In this document: one piece after another, positions 1 through 64,000 of the stretch | How positions within the stretch are numbered: position 1 is the first letter of the stretch | How the letters are laid out: the number at the start of each line of letters is the position of its first letter | Assembly (NCBI GenBank): GCA_947652605.1 | Contig: OX393581.1 | Location: 51,855,924-51,919,923 of the forward strand | Length of the DNA stretch: 64,000 bases | Source of the DNA: Elmis aenea | Taxonomy: Eukaryota; Arthropoda; Insecta; Coleoptera; Elmidae | Direction: 5' to 3' | Translations under genes and position numbers: made by a program | The notes under the pieces: model-generated | Told to the model about the DNA's origin: nothing | The model's input: only the letters and a program-made list of their open reading frames with translations | Databases searched by the model: none

Positions 1-455
1 GCTCGGCTTTTGAATGAAGATCTCTTGTGGAAAAGCTAGACTAGTTTTAGGAATCTCTTCGCAACGTCTAAAGCAACTTGTTTATAATGAATTTAAAAAA
101 TTGTTACTAATGAAGAGACGAGAGTTCTGAAACTGGTCCATAATTTCTGCAAGATTTGCTTCATAAAAAGAAAAAGTAATTGTCATTAAACTCGTAGATA
201 TTAATCAATTATTAATATTACTGCACTAGTTAGAAAAATAGCAACCCTTCAAAAACAGTCTATTTGTATTGTTGAACTATTATTTCTTCATCGAAATACT
301 TGTCACTTGATTATCACTTAATAACTAATAAATAATCAACCTTTGCCGATCTGTTTCTTTGTCTGTCTATTGGTTTGTGTATATTTGCTCAGAAACAAAC
401 AGGTTTTAAGAAAATACGAAGCGAAACATCTATTTGATTAATATTTTTTATTTAG
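1..455. other. ey upstream intron or flank, no gene seen
   Basis: No exon or transposase is visible. Positions 108-138 are a near-perfect reverse complement of 55118-55148, and 12-60 resemble 55090-55140 in direct orientation, so this stretch holds a short inverted repeat that recurs beyond the 3' end of ey. The ey exon preceding 4375 must lie further left. Confidence 0.5.
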
Positions 456-1135
456 TCATGAGTCCTTCCACTGTTAGGTGGAGTGTTGAGTTGTGTTGTG
501 CTGACTTTTTTTCATGTTTTTCTGTCTTGTGCTAGCATTTTTATGTCTTTCCATTTGATATTTCCATCCGTTAATGCTTTTTTAACTTCATCTTGCCAGG
601 TTTTTCTCGGTCTACCTCTTTGGTTTTTTTCCCTGTGATCTTGCTTCATTGGCTTTTCTGGTTAACCTTTCTTCTTTCATCCTATAAATGTGACCCAACC
701 ATTTCAGCTGTTCTTCTTGTATTTTTGTTTCAGCTGATTTTATCTTTAATTGTTCTCTATATGTTTTATTTCTGATTCTATCTTTTTGGTTTTTCCTTGA
801 ATGTTTCTTAGGCCCGCTGCGGGTAAGTTGCGGGCCCGCAGCGGGCCCGCTGCGGGCGAAAAACGTACGTGTGCAGCGGGCCTTAGATATCTCATTTCTG
901 CTTCATTCACTCGGCTACTATTTTTATTTGTGAGTGTCCACGTTTCACTTCTGTATAAATCTTTTTTACCACTTCACTTTTGTTCGTTTTGGGACTTCTT
1001 TATTTCCAAAAAATGTTGTTCTTAAACTGTTAAATATTCTTCCCACATTTCGCTTATTTCCTTGTCCATTCTTGTTTTTTGTTAAGCTCTTTTAGATTGT
1101 TAAGGAAGAACTGTTTAGCGCATACACAAGTACAC
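456..1135 (-). mobile_element. non-LTR retrotransposon 3' fragment (RTE-like)
   Basis: The - strand reads a decayed reverse-transcriptase C-terminal region; its 3' end (TAGTCATGAGTCC on the + strand) matches those at 25447 and 47277. It is interrupted by the 72-bp element at 811-882 and has an internal deletion compared with 6541-7373, joining the start of the motif A region directly to the C-terminal part. Confidence 0.75.
811..882. mobile_element. 72-bp GC-rich micro-MITE, PIF/Harbinger-like
   Basis: Terminal inverted repeats GGCCCGCTGC/GCAGCGGGCC, flanked by TTA at 808-810 and 883-885. The corresponding site in the right duplication copy (near 6590) is empty with a single TTA. A 3-bp TTA target duplication and GG-starting ends suit PIF/Harbinger elements. 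Very GC-rich in an AT-rich region. Confidence 0.7.
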
Positions 1136-54763
<53,628 letters not shown>

Positions 54764-55037
54764 CCATGGTGGATGTAAAGTCAACTGCATTGTCGTTCAA
54801 ATTGCCATTTGTGTATTACCTTTTATCATTAATTGCAATCCGTACTTCCATCTTCACATTGTTTGTAGTAACAACAAGTTTTGTGTTATCTAATAGTTTT
54901 TGATAATAGGCCCGACAGTTACTAATCAACATTTACACCTACTTATTACAAGTGACAAAAAATTAGTTTAAATTACCCATAAGAAAGTGGAAAAGTTGTG
55001 AACTTTAAAAAGTAATCGTTTTTTATAATACTACAAA

Positions 55038-55052
55038 AATAAACGTAATAAA
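55038..55052 (+). terminator. candidate ey poly(A) signals
   Basis: Two AATAAA hexamers, at 55038-55043 and 55047-55052, about 280 nt after the ey stop. They are the first clustered signals downstream; a longer 3' UTR is equally possible. Confidence 0.4.
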
Positions 55053-55204
55053 CACACATAAGATTAATTAAAAATTATTTATCTTTTTTATGAAGAATCT
55101 GTTGTGGAAATGCAATACTAGTTTCAAAACTCTCGTCTCTTCATTAGTTGCAGAATGCAGACTAATTTTATAATTGAGTATAGGCAAAATAATTTCTCAC
55201 AAGA

Positions 55205-55865
55205 GAGGGTCACGTTGTCGCTAGAATTTGATTAAGGCTGTGTTTATTGCATGAAGAACATCAAAACTAAATGTTTTCCAGAGTTATACGTGCCACTGGC
55301 CATATTCTTCGGAAAAATAGAGGAAAAACTGAAAAATTGGTATAAAAAGGTCACTTTTGCGATCGCGTTGGCCATGAAACCGTCAGAGATAAAATCGAAA
55401 TTTTTCTATTTACCGATGCGCGCATTCTTTGTAAGTAAAATGGTACAAAGTTTTTGAAAAATCTTGAACGGTTCCGGAGAAAAACGTCAAAAACGAAACC
55501 CCTGCATAAGCGCCATGATTTGAGAATTTGTGGTATATCTGTATAGTGTATAACTATATCTATGCGACTTGCATAGGCGTTTAACGTAGGGAAAACCGTT
55601 TTTACAAAGGCCTCGTTTTTCGCGTTTTTCTCCGGAACCGTTTAAGATTTTTTCAAAAACTGTACCATTTTACTTGCAAAGGATGCGCGCATTGGTAAAT
55701 AGAAGAATTTATATTTATGGCCAACGTGATCGCAAAAATTACTTTTATTATTCAACTTCTCAGTTTTTCCCCTATTTTTCCGAAGAAAATGGCCAGTGGC
55801 ACGTATAACTCTGGAAAACATTTAGATTTGATGTTCTTGATGCAATAAACACAGCTTTAATAAAG
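55205..55865. repeat. AGGGTCACG-family fold-back element downstream of ey
   Basis: Two arms (55205-55500 and about 55590-55865) in inverted orientation. The left arm carries the IKTKCFPELYVPLAIFFGKI frame. Confidence 0.8.
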
Positions 55866-58800
55866 GATAGGATGTTCCAACAGTCGCAAAAATAAATTAG
55901 GAGGAATTTCAAATAAATTGCTTTATGACATGATACTGTATACAGGGTGTCTCAAAATTCCTGTGTGTCTAAATAAAATAAGACGAATTCAAGTAAATTT
56001 CTTAATGCCGTAATTAGATGTAGGTATATTATTTCTATTAACATATGAATGTTTTCATTTAAAAGCTTTTCATAACAGCATTTAATATTATGGCGTTATT
56101 ATAATTACAAACTACATTCTCATAAAACACAATTTAAAGGATTTTAAAAAAATCTAATACGGGCTAACAGTGCAAAATTGGGGGAAATTGAGTATTGGTT
56201 TAAAGTTAACAAAATATTAAAATTTGTTTTAAGGTTACATTTTTCAATGATTTTTTAATGCTTTCTTTAGTGTTTTCAACTATCTTCTATACAATATTTT
56301 GCGTTAAAAATGCATTCCCTTCCCCCTATAGTTGAGGGACGCTTTATTAAAATATATGGTTGATGTTATGGCAAAAAAAGAAAATCCCAAACTTTTACAC
56401 ATAAATCAGATGATAAAAAAATGTTTACTGTAAGTGATTACAATTAATAGATCAGAAATGAAATAAATCCATTGGGTAAGTGATTTTTAATTATTGAATA
56501 TGAAAATACACTCAAAAATACTACTCAAATCGTATGTAATGTATTTTAGACGCAAATGTTGGTCAAAATCTTAATTGATACATAACTTAAGTCACTTGTG
56601 ATAAGTATGATACACATCTGGGTTACTCTTTGTACATTGCAAAACGCATGGTTACTCCTGACAATTTACTCTGATGCAGTTCAATTACAAAATAAACAAT
56701 TTTTTTAGGCAAAAGACTTCTTTGTTTTAATTTTGTGTAGTACATATCTCAAATCGATATTTTTATTTTATGAAACGTCTGTGCATGTGATTTAATGAAA
56801 TAAGATAATTTTAATGTGAATATTAGTTTAGTATTTATAATTATTCTGAAAAATTTAATTTTTATTATGTGTAAATAAAGATTGTACAAATAATTGTATT
56901 GTATAGTTAATTCCAGTAGTATTTAAACAGCTACGGTAAATCTTGCATGGATTTTAAAGCAGTTAATAATACTTACATTTCACATTTTTACTAAAAAGAT
57001 TACAATTTCTGCAAATTTAACCAATTATACAATAAAAAAATTTAAAATAAATAATTTTCCATGAATTTCGTATAGGGGTGACCAAAATAAGCTCTGAAAA
57101 CTGTTGGAGAACCAATGGCGTAGCTGTTTTTAAGGCGTTTAGGCAAAAAATTATTTTGGGTCCCTAATTTTAATTAAAATAAATTTAAGTTAGATACAAT
57201 ATAAAGACAAATCATTTTAATAGAAAAGTAATAACACTAAAATAATCAGGACCGGCTCAGACGTCGGTTTTTTGGGCCCCAGACCGATTTCGCGCGCTCA
57301 GAGAAGCCCCGCACTTTCGAATTTCTAAAAAAAAAAATTGGAATATTATGGTTATTAAAATTACTTGATGTTTTGACAAAAACTCTTTTTTGCAAATATT
57401 TTGGAGTCACACTAATAACTTTTTTTCGAGGCCCCGAAAAACCTCAAGCAGGCCCTTTACACGTGTATATGATACTACTTATTTAATACAATTTGATAAA
57501 CATTTGCAGCGAGACCGCTAATTCACTAGGGCACCTGAGCCCACTTTTACTAGACGATAGCACGCCCCTGTTGAGATCCATCCATGATGAGTTAATGCAA
57601 AATTATTTAGGTCTCAAATATGATTTTATAAAGTACACAGCACTCAATCGAAAAATGAAATAAAAATAAAAATATATCAGGTAACCATTAAGTTATTAAA
57701 GATTTTCTTTTGTATCCGATCTGTCGAAACACATGTGCTAGTAGAAATCCAATAAGAATTAAACAAAGCTATATCTAGGTTTCAAATATGAATTTATAAA
57801 GTATAGTGGACTTGGACAGTTGGGAACTTGAAGAGAAATGTAAGTTTTTTAGGTAACGAATGAGTTATTAAAAAATTGGTTTTGATTCTAGCCTGTCGAG
57901 AGACATTATATGTAAAAATGCATTATACATTATAAGACGCTTTATTCATGTCCATCTAAGGATGATTTAGCGAGAATAATACTTTAAAAACTTTCAGTAT
58001 CATTTATGAATGTTTTCTAGTTACTCGTACTGTACTTTATACACCTTGTTGATAAATACAATTTATATAGTTGGGACAAAGATTTTTACTTAGTATATTT
58101 ATTTCTTAATCAGTTAATGTTATATATTACAGGTTCAAACAATTTTAAATACTTCACAACACTGATTGTCTAGTTATAATTAGATTTTAACTTTTTTTTT
58201 TAAAGAACCTAATCTAGAAAATCCCATAATACTGCCAAGTTCGCCTGCTTGTTTGTAACATTTCTTCAGCTTTCTGATTATTCTCTCTCCTCTTACTATA
58301 ACTTTACTTTTTCATTTTCTTCTCGTCCAACTTGTTTTCATTCTGCGTAAACCTTCTTTTAACAGCGTCAAGACAACTGCACCCAAATCACATCGATATA
58401 ACTACGATTGTAAACTAGCGTCAAAAAGTAAGAAGTGTATTCGTTGCTAGTACTTACCTCAATTCCGTTGATGTTTTCTAGAATTGCTAGGATCCAAAAA
58501 GTTGGAATCATCGACTACGTAAATTGACTTAATACATTTCCGCTAGCCAAAATGCACAATAACAGTACTAAAGAATGTACTTGCCACTTAAATTTTCCAA
58601 TTTTGATTCAGTTACTTCAATACATTTGCTATTTAATCTTTATTTTCTATTTTTTTTACCAACAAACGGCACCGTCAAAGTTTAGCATTACGCAGACACC
58701 ACACATACAAATTTCATTTAAATTATCCTTTAAAAAATTAATTATCATCTTACTTTCTGTTGTAAAATAAATATAACGTTCTACAACATTTTTTTAATCA

Positions 58801-60164
58801 CATAAATTAGTTAAAATACAAATAATAAATAACTTGATTTGTTTACAATCAAAACATTGACATTTCAAATTTCAGCCTGTACAAAACATCACTTATAAAA
58901 ATATCCCTAGACTCACTTTGGGAGCCGACAGCTGATTCCGAGATATTTTGCTCCTCAATGCTTTAAGTATAGGGATTTGAACATTGAGTATCAGGAGCGC
59001 AGAAGTTGCAAGAGGTTATTCCCTGTTTTTGGGGTACTAGGGACTTTCTGAACTTGGGTTGGCGAACTGATGCTTTTTGTTTGTTTACAGCGAGAAAGTC
59101 AAATAACCTTCAATATATAAAAATATTAAAAATTCATCAAATTAAACGGATTAACCGCATGCAAGTAGAAATTTTGTGCAAAAATCGTATACTGGATATA
59201 TTTATGATGTATGAAACACGTTTTTGTGGTTGTGGGGTGTGTATATGGTGTGAAAATTTTGATTCGATCCTCACAACCGACATCGAAAAGACAATTCGAC
59301 ACAAATTAGCCAACAATACTTGGGGTATGTAATGTCGATTATATATAGAGCTTCTAAGGCTATTGCTAATCCAAGATAGTAATTTAGAACAACCTCGAAT
59401 CAAAATAACTGCTGCAATCCAGGTGGGTACAACCTCTGTTAACAGAAAACTGCGAAGGGCAATTTTAATTCGAAGATGATCATTACGATCTCACTTATTA
59501 TTGGAGACAAAATAAAACTTAAAATTCGGCAATGATAGTCAGTGTCATATTATTTTTTTGGCATTAGTCATCAAACTTGAACTTTAAACCCTTAACAAGA
59601 TGTGTTTTGTCCGTCGTACGTTCATGTCGATGTCCAATTAACCACAATCCGTTTATGTTTTAATTTTAGTCGCAGAATTCATGATTTTTACGTTTAAAAG
59701 AATCCAAAACATCAACAGACGGTTCAAGACATAAATGAAGAAATTTGTATATTGAAAGCAATGTATGACTAACTTGGAATAGTTGCTCACACCACCATGT
59801 AATGAAGATCACCTTTTGACCTGTTTAGCAGGAATTGAAGCTATAGTTCCAGGAAGCGTAATAAATTTATTTACAGTAGAAGATTTTTAAGACGTTTGCC
59901 TGAACTGAAATAAAAATCTGTCAATAAAAATTAAACAATACTGTATTTGTGTTTCAATTATAAATTTATAAAGCATACTAAACAAGGCCAATACGGAACT
60001 TAAATAAAAATCTTAATGTTTGTGGTAACGAATGAATTATTAAAAAATTGGTTTTGGATTTGTACTGTCGAGAGACATTTAGTAGTAAAAATAAAATGAG
60101 CTGTAATTGGGTCTCGAATATGAGTATTAAAAAGACAAAAAGTATTTGTACATCGAATTCCTGT
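55866..60164. other. intergenic between ey and the ZC3H11A-like gene
   Basis: A TACAGGGTGTCTC head at 55941; a hAT-like terminal patch (57250-57470, CCGGCTC and GGGCCCC motifs). Frames at 58552-58770 and 59006-59332 have no recognisable features. Otherwise AT-rich with no gene. Confidence 0.4.
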
Positions 60165-60170
60165 TTTATT
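60165..60170 (-). terminator. candidate poly(A) signal of the ZC3H11A-like gene
   Basis: AATAAA on the - strand about 185 nt after the stop. First good hexamer downstream; weak evidence alone. Confidence 0.35.
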
Positions 60171-60350
60171 TTTTGATTCTCAATTATTTTAAAATTTAAA
60201 TTTAAAAAAGTAACTTCATAAACAACGTTTATATTTTATACCTTAATATAATAAAACATTTTCAATATCAGTCAACGTAACTATATTAATTAAAAATAAA
60301 ATATGACGATATTCACTTAAATAATATTTTTGCACCGTAACACATATAAG

Positions 60351-61216
60351 TCACTCCTGTAATAAATCGTCTAAATCTTTCAAAATGTCTTCTTCGGTTC
60401 TTAAAGTAACACTCTCACTTTCTGAATCTTCATCGTCCAGCAACAAGATTTCGTCATACTTGCTCGAATCTTGTCTAAAGGGGGACGCTTTCGCGTCGTG
60501 AGAGTCACTATCACTAAACAATTGAGCTGATGTGCTTTCATTTGTTTGTTCTTGATCGCCAATTAGTATTTGTTCTTGTTTGACGGGCTCCGGCGAGGCG
60601 AGGGCCTCAAAACTTAAACTACTTACGTTATTATCACTAACTTCTGAGGGTTTCGCACGATTTAATTTCGGTTTCGTTCTGACTAATTCGTCGGTGGTGC
60701 TGGATACTTTGCGGCGCTCGCGTCGTACAGGTTTCACGGCTACGTCCTCGACGGAACTACTGATCTCCTCTTTATCTGCACTGGACGTGCTGCTGACCTC
60801 CGTGCACGTAGTGGAAATTTCTGCATCATTTATACGTTGCACTTTACCGTCAACATCGAACGATATCGGCGAGTGCTGTCTCTTTCTTGTCGCGCCCTCT
60901 CTCTCGATTTTCTCCGCACGGATTTCCGCCAATGTTTTTATCTTGATGTCCGTAATTTTCGACGCCCTGTTTGGGTTGACTGTGATTTTTAGCCTTTTAC
61001 TTGTGAATTTCTGTGGATGATTTTCTTGTTGTATGGTCAGTTGCGTTTCGTCCTCTGCCGGACGTTTTTTGCGCATCCTTATTTCTTCCAAGCTGAGGAT
61101 TTCATAGTTTTCGGCTGCCTCCTCCGGTTGTAAGTTTAGTCGCTTCATTATCCTTTTTCTTAAATCGTCGGCTATTTCTATGTCGGTGATCACGCTTGGG
61201 TTCACCTGTTCTGCCC
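60351..61216 (-). CDS. ZC3H11A: ZC3H11A-like protein, last coding exon
   Basis: 288 codons plus TGA (two leading bases complete Gly). ZC3H11A is a CCCH zinc-finger nuclear protein that works with the TREX mRNA-export machinery. The zinc fingers would be N-terminal and are outside the window. Seen here: repeated short family motifs ILSLEEIRMRKKRP and IKIKTLAEIRAEKIE, basic stretches, long Ser/Glu-rich disordered segments and the acidic end LRTEEDILKDLDDLL, like the acidic C-terminus of the human protein. The exon starts at the acceptor TTTTTTTAG before 61216; the GTG at 61205 is an internal Val, not a start. It is convergent with ey, 5.6 kb away. Confidence 0.8.
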
Positions 61217-61549
61217 CTAAAAAAATATTTCACACATTAAAATTCACTTTTTTACCAACAAATTTCTACTAAAATTATTTTTTTATTATTCCTCCAGTGT
61301 CTTGTTTTTTTTTATATTAAACTTGCGATAAGTTTTAAAATATTATATTCGACATTAAATGTGTTGTACGAAATTTAAAAAGAATTTATTTCTGGGACAT
61401 TTAACATACAATAAGGTTTAATAATAATAATAAAATTTATTGGTCTTTCAGAGATCAGTTTTTTATCATTCCACTTATGAAAATTATGTTTCCAACATTT
61501 AAATTATCTGAGTAGAAAAAAAAATACATGTAAAACGACGAACATTTGT

Positions 61550-61760
61550 CCCAAATAACATTTCCAGCATGGGGATCTCGCTTATTATAAGAGATACAGG
61601 TTTGCTTAAATTAGATCAATTATTCCTTAGCATGAGAGGAGCTACAATCAATTTTTAAAAGTACAAAATGGCTCGTACTTCAGAAGTTATAGCAAAAATA
61701 TGAAAATGTAATTCTTTTTTCTCTCAAATTTTTTGTCTCAATCATTAGATCAATTTTTTG
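61550..61760. repeat. decayed TACAGGGTG-family remnant
   Basis: Shares ATGGGGATCTCGCTTATTAT and the AGAGATACAGG pattern with 24683 and 16366 elements; ends lost. Confidence 0.4.
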
Positions 61761-62159
61761 GTAATTCTGCAAGGTACTTTTTTAAGTACCTAGAGTGTAA
61801 GTGTTATTTTGGATTTTTTATCACTTTCCATTTTTGGGATATTACCCCAATTCAATTTTTTCTTATGGGCCGTCAAGTTGGCTTTGGAATATTTAATGTG
61901 CTTATTTTCCTCTTTCAGATGAGATATTACTTACCATTCTCTTTTTTTTACAGTAAAATCAGTCGTATTAATTAATAGAAGAAATTAAATTAACTGTAAG
62001 CAATTGTACGACTTAACTTTGTGTAAATTTTAACAGAAACAAAACACTATTAAACTTCTTAGTTTAGCACTTTTGATTTATTTTGGTTTTCATAAGCTAA
62101 CCAACAGGTCTCTTCTAAAGAGAACACGCTCTCTTTTTTTAATTTATGGACTAATCAAC

Positions 62160-62560
62160 CATATTTTAATAGTTTTACTTTAAAGAAATTAGACAGGCTT
62201 CCAACATGGGAAGAAATTGCAAATTCGATAGTATTTATTGCCCTCAAAAACGTCATTTTAGATGATACACGATGTTTTAATCAATTTTACAATTCAGAAG
62301 TATTTAGACAAAAATATTCTCTACATAGAACATTTAAAAAAAATTATTTTCTGTCTCAAATGGATAGAATATTTTCAAACGAATACTGTCGAATTTCATT
62401 CTGAATTATTAGATATTTGTCATATTTTTTGCAATACTTGGCCAAAACACCAATGTAGAAAGAATATTTTTCAAAATTAGCAGACAATGGACCAAAGAAA
62501 CAAATAAGTTGAAAATTTCCACTCTCCAAGGTATTATAAGCGTATGTAGTTTATAATTAG
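62160..62560 (+). mobile_element. hAT transposase C-terminal relic
   Basis: Frameshifted; the best part (about 62452-62555) reads NTNVERIFFKISRQWTKETN and LKISTLQGIISVC, the hAT dimerisation region (N.ERIFS...QWTKERN). In the ZC3H11A-like intron. Confidence 0.65.
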
Positions 62561-62610
62561 GAAAACATTTCATGTTTAGAACTTAACACCAAATTTGCAG
62601 TGTAGATAAA

Positions 62611-63119
62611 TACAGGGTGTCCCAGTTATCATGAATAAACAAAAAATAAAATACGGCTAGTTTATTTATGTAATGTTTTGTTTTTCAATGGCCACAATGA
62701 TTAAACTTAATAAATACAATAAAATTGTAATAACTTAACTTATTTTTAAAAATAAACCTGACAACCCATACATCAATGAAACGAGAAAAAAATTATCTTT
62801 CCAATGGTGTCACAGCCAACTACGACCCGTATTTAAAATAAGAAAGTTGATGTTAAAATAACAAAAACAAATGAAAATACGTAAAGTTTATTAACAAATT
62901 TCAAATCTACTCAAAAAAGTGTGCCAATAATGTCGAAAGTCATAAGCAAAAATCGAAAACGCCATTGTTTTGTTTTTTATGAATAGCAGAAAAACTAAGT
63001 TTTTTTCCCATAAAACAATTGCTCGTAAATCATAGATTTTTTGACCCATTTAAGCTACTCTGTATCTCTTACTGTTTACGAGAACCCCATGCTGTTCACG
63101 ATAACCAGAACACCCTGTA
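62611..63119. mobile_element. TACAGGGTG-family inverted-repeat element
   Basis: Ends TACAGGGTGTCCCAGTTATC and ACACCCTGTA. The core is the inverted counterpart of 16700-16980. In the ZC3H11A-like intron. Confidence 0.75.
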
Positions 63120-63404
63120 TAGCGAAAAAGAGTATGGAGATGATTAAATCAAATTAAATAATTTTTTTTAAGCGCAACTTAAACCATAACTATTATTTGT
63201 TTAAGAAAGTTGAATGTGAACAATTTTTTTTAATGCCTCTTTTTGTATTCTATAAATTGGTACAAACAAATACATCATTTGTTTACTATTTCACTTGTTT
63301 TTAGCTAATTAAGAAATTATTTTCTATGATTATTAACACAATGAACGATAAATATTTGATTACTTCAAGGCCACTAATAAACAGAATAACTTTGTTTAAC
63401 CTAC

Positions 63405-63542
63405 CTGGATATGCGTAATACGCGGCCGACTCAGCTTGTATTTTTTCCAAACGTATCTCTTCGAGTGTTTTAACAGTAACAACCCTTTGTGTCTGGTGGA
63501 ACTTGCTGGGAGAATGTGTAGGTGCAGATTCGTTATCAGACT
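63405..63542 (-). CDS. ZC3H11A: ZC3H11A-like protein, upstream exon (gene continues right)
   Basis: 45 codons between an acceptor TTCTTGCAG and the donor GTAGGT. It reads SDNESAPTHSPSKFHQ, then VVTVKTLEEIRLEKIQAESA and YYAYP, and joins in phase to GAEQVNPS of the last exon across a 2.2-kb intron holding a hAT relic and an inverted-repeat element. VKTLEEIRLEK is the hallmark repeated motif of ZC3H11A. The two leading bases AG show that more exons lie upstream, beyond 64000. Confidence 0.85.
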
Positions 63543-64000
63543 CTGCAAGAATACACTACGTTAGATTGTACATTCAAATGATATGAGTTCAAGTTACAAT
63601 TATTTAAAGTATAATCTGCAGTGCATTCTTACAGAGTTAACAAAAAAATCGTGAATTAGCACAACAGAACTTTAATGACCAACTTTTACAAAACCATACA
63701 AATCGAAATAAAATTCAAGTAAAATCTAGTCAATTACCAACGTCGATACAAGGCTTATATAAAAGTTTAAACTAAATCTGCATCTTATTCGATACTGCTT
63801 AAAAAAAAATTGAGCAAAAACAGAAATATCTCTTAACTACACTAAACCAAAATTAATCGAGAAATAACTTACAAAACATACATAAATAATTTAAAGTAAT
63901 AAACAAAACATAAAATTGTCATTTTATTAATAATTAACAGTCTTTACTTGCGCATATAGCATTCGAAAAAATATATTTTGCTATATGGACAATAACAACA
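63543..64000. other. ZC3H11A-like upstream intron
   Basis: AT-rich, no further exon seen before the window edge. Confidence 0.5.

Noticed and set aside
58371..58511. 47-codon - strand ORF starting MIPTFWILAI with an internal strong GTAAGT donor
   Set aside because: Hydrophobic start and upstream in-frame stop look attractive, but I found no convincing next exon in phase, so chance cannot be excluded.
59006..59332. 108-codon + frame
   Set aside because: No signal peptide, domain or splice context; the composition looks like chance.

Overview
This is an AT-rich insect window, probably from a beetle (inferred from the eyeless-type protein and the repeat content; species not provable from the sequence). 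Most of it is one large gene on the + strand, a Pax6 gene that I assign to eyeless (ey). Its protein is read from seven in-phase exons: the first half of the paired domain (two identical copies, 4375-4540 and 11251-11416), the second half (14797-14977), the paired-domain end plus linker (29931-30168), linker plus first third of the homeodomain (50506-50673), rest of the homeodomain plus Pro/Ser-rich region (53897-54164), then 54382-54629 and 54681-54763, ending in the conserved Pax6 C-terminus WPRLQ. The 5' end of ey, with the start codon, lies left of the window.

Layout. 1-12.3 kb holds a tandem duplication of about 5 kb (762-5425 and 6541-12287) that carries a whole coding exon twice; a 200-base assembly gap (5426-5625) lies at the edge of the first copy. 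12.3-29.9 kb is long introns filled with retrotransposon pieces, fold-back elements and a few GC-richer islands without a clear gene. 30.2-50.5 kb is a 20-kb ey intron holding two small genes on the opposite strand: a three-exon secreted Ala/Pro-rich protein of 161 aa (36522-40532) with a recognisable core promoter, and a two-exon gene for a 54-aa charged microprotein (33586-34959) that I do not recognise. 50-54.8 kb is the 3' end of ey, including a reading frame that could start a paired-domain-less isoform. 54.8-60.3 kb is intergenic. 60.35-63.54 kb is the 3' part of a ZC3H11A-like gene on the - strand, convergent with ey, whose 5' end is beyond the right edge.

Mobile DNA dominates the non-coding space: decayed RTE-like non-LTR retrotransposon fragments on both strands, hAT transposase C-terminal and DUF4371-like fragments, an inverted pair of Tc1 relics, a Tigger-like MITE, a family of inverted-repeat elements ending TACAGGGTG/CACCCTGTA, a second fold-back family starting AGGGTCACGATATG, and a 72-bp GC-rich micro-element present in only one copy of the duplication.

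Functionally the window is a retina/brain master-regulator locus. The nested genes and ZC3H11A (an mRNA-export type protein) show no obvious pathway link to ey; they are neighbours by position.
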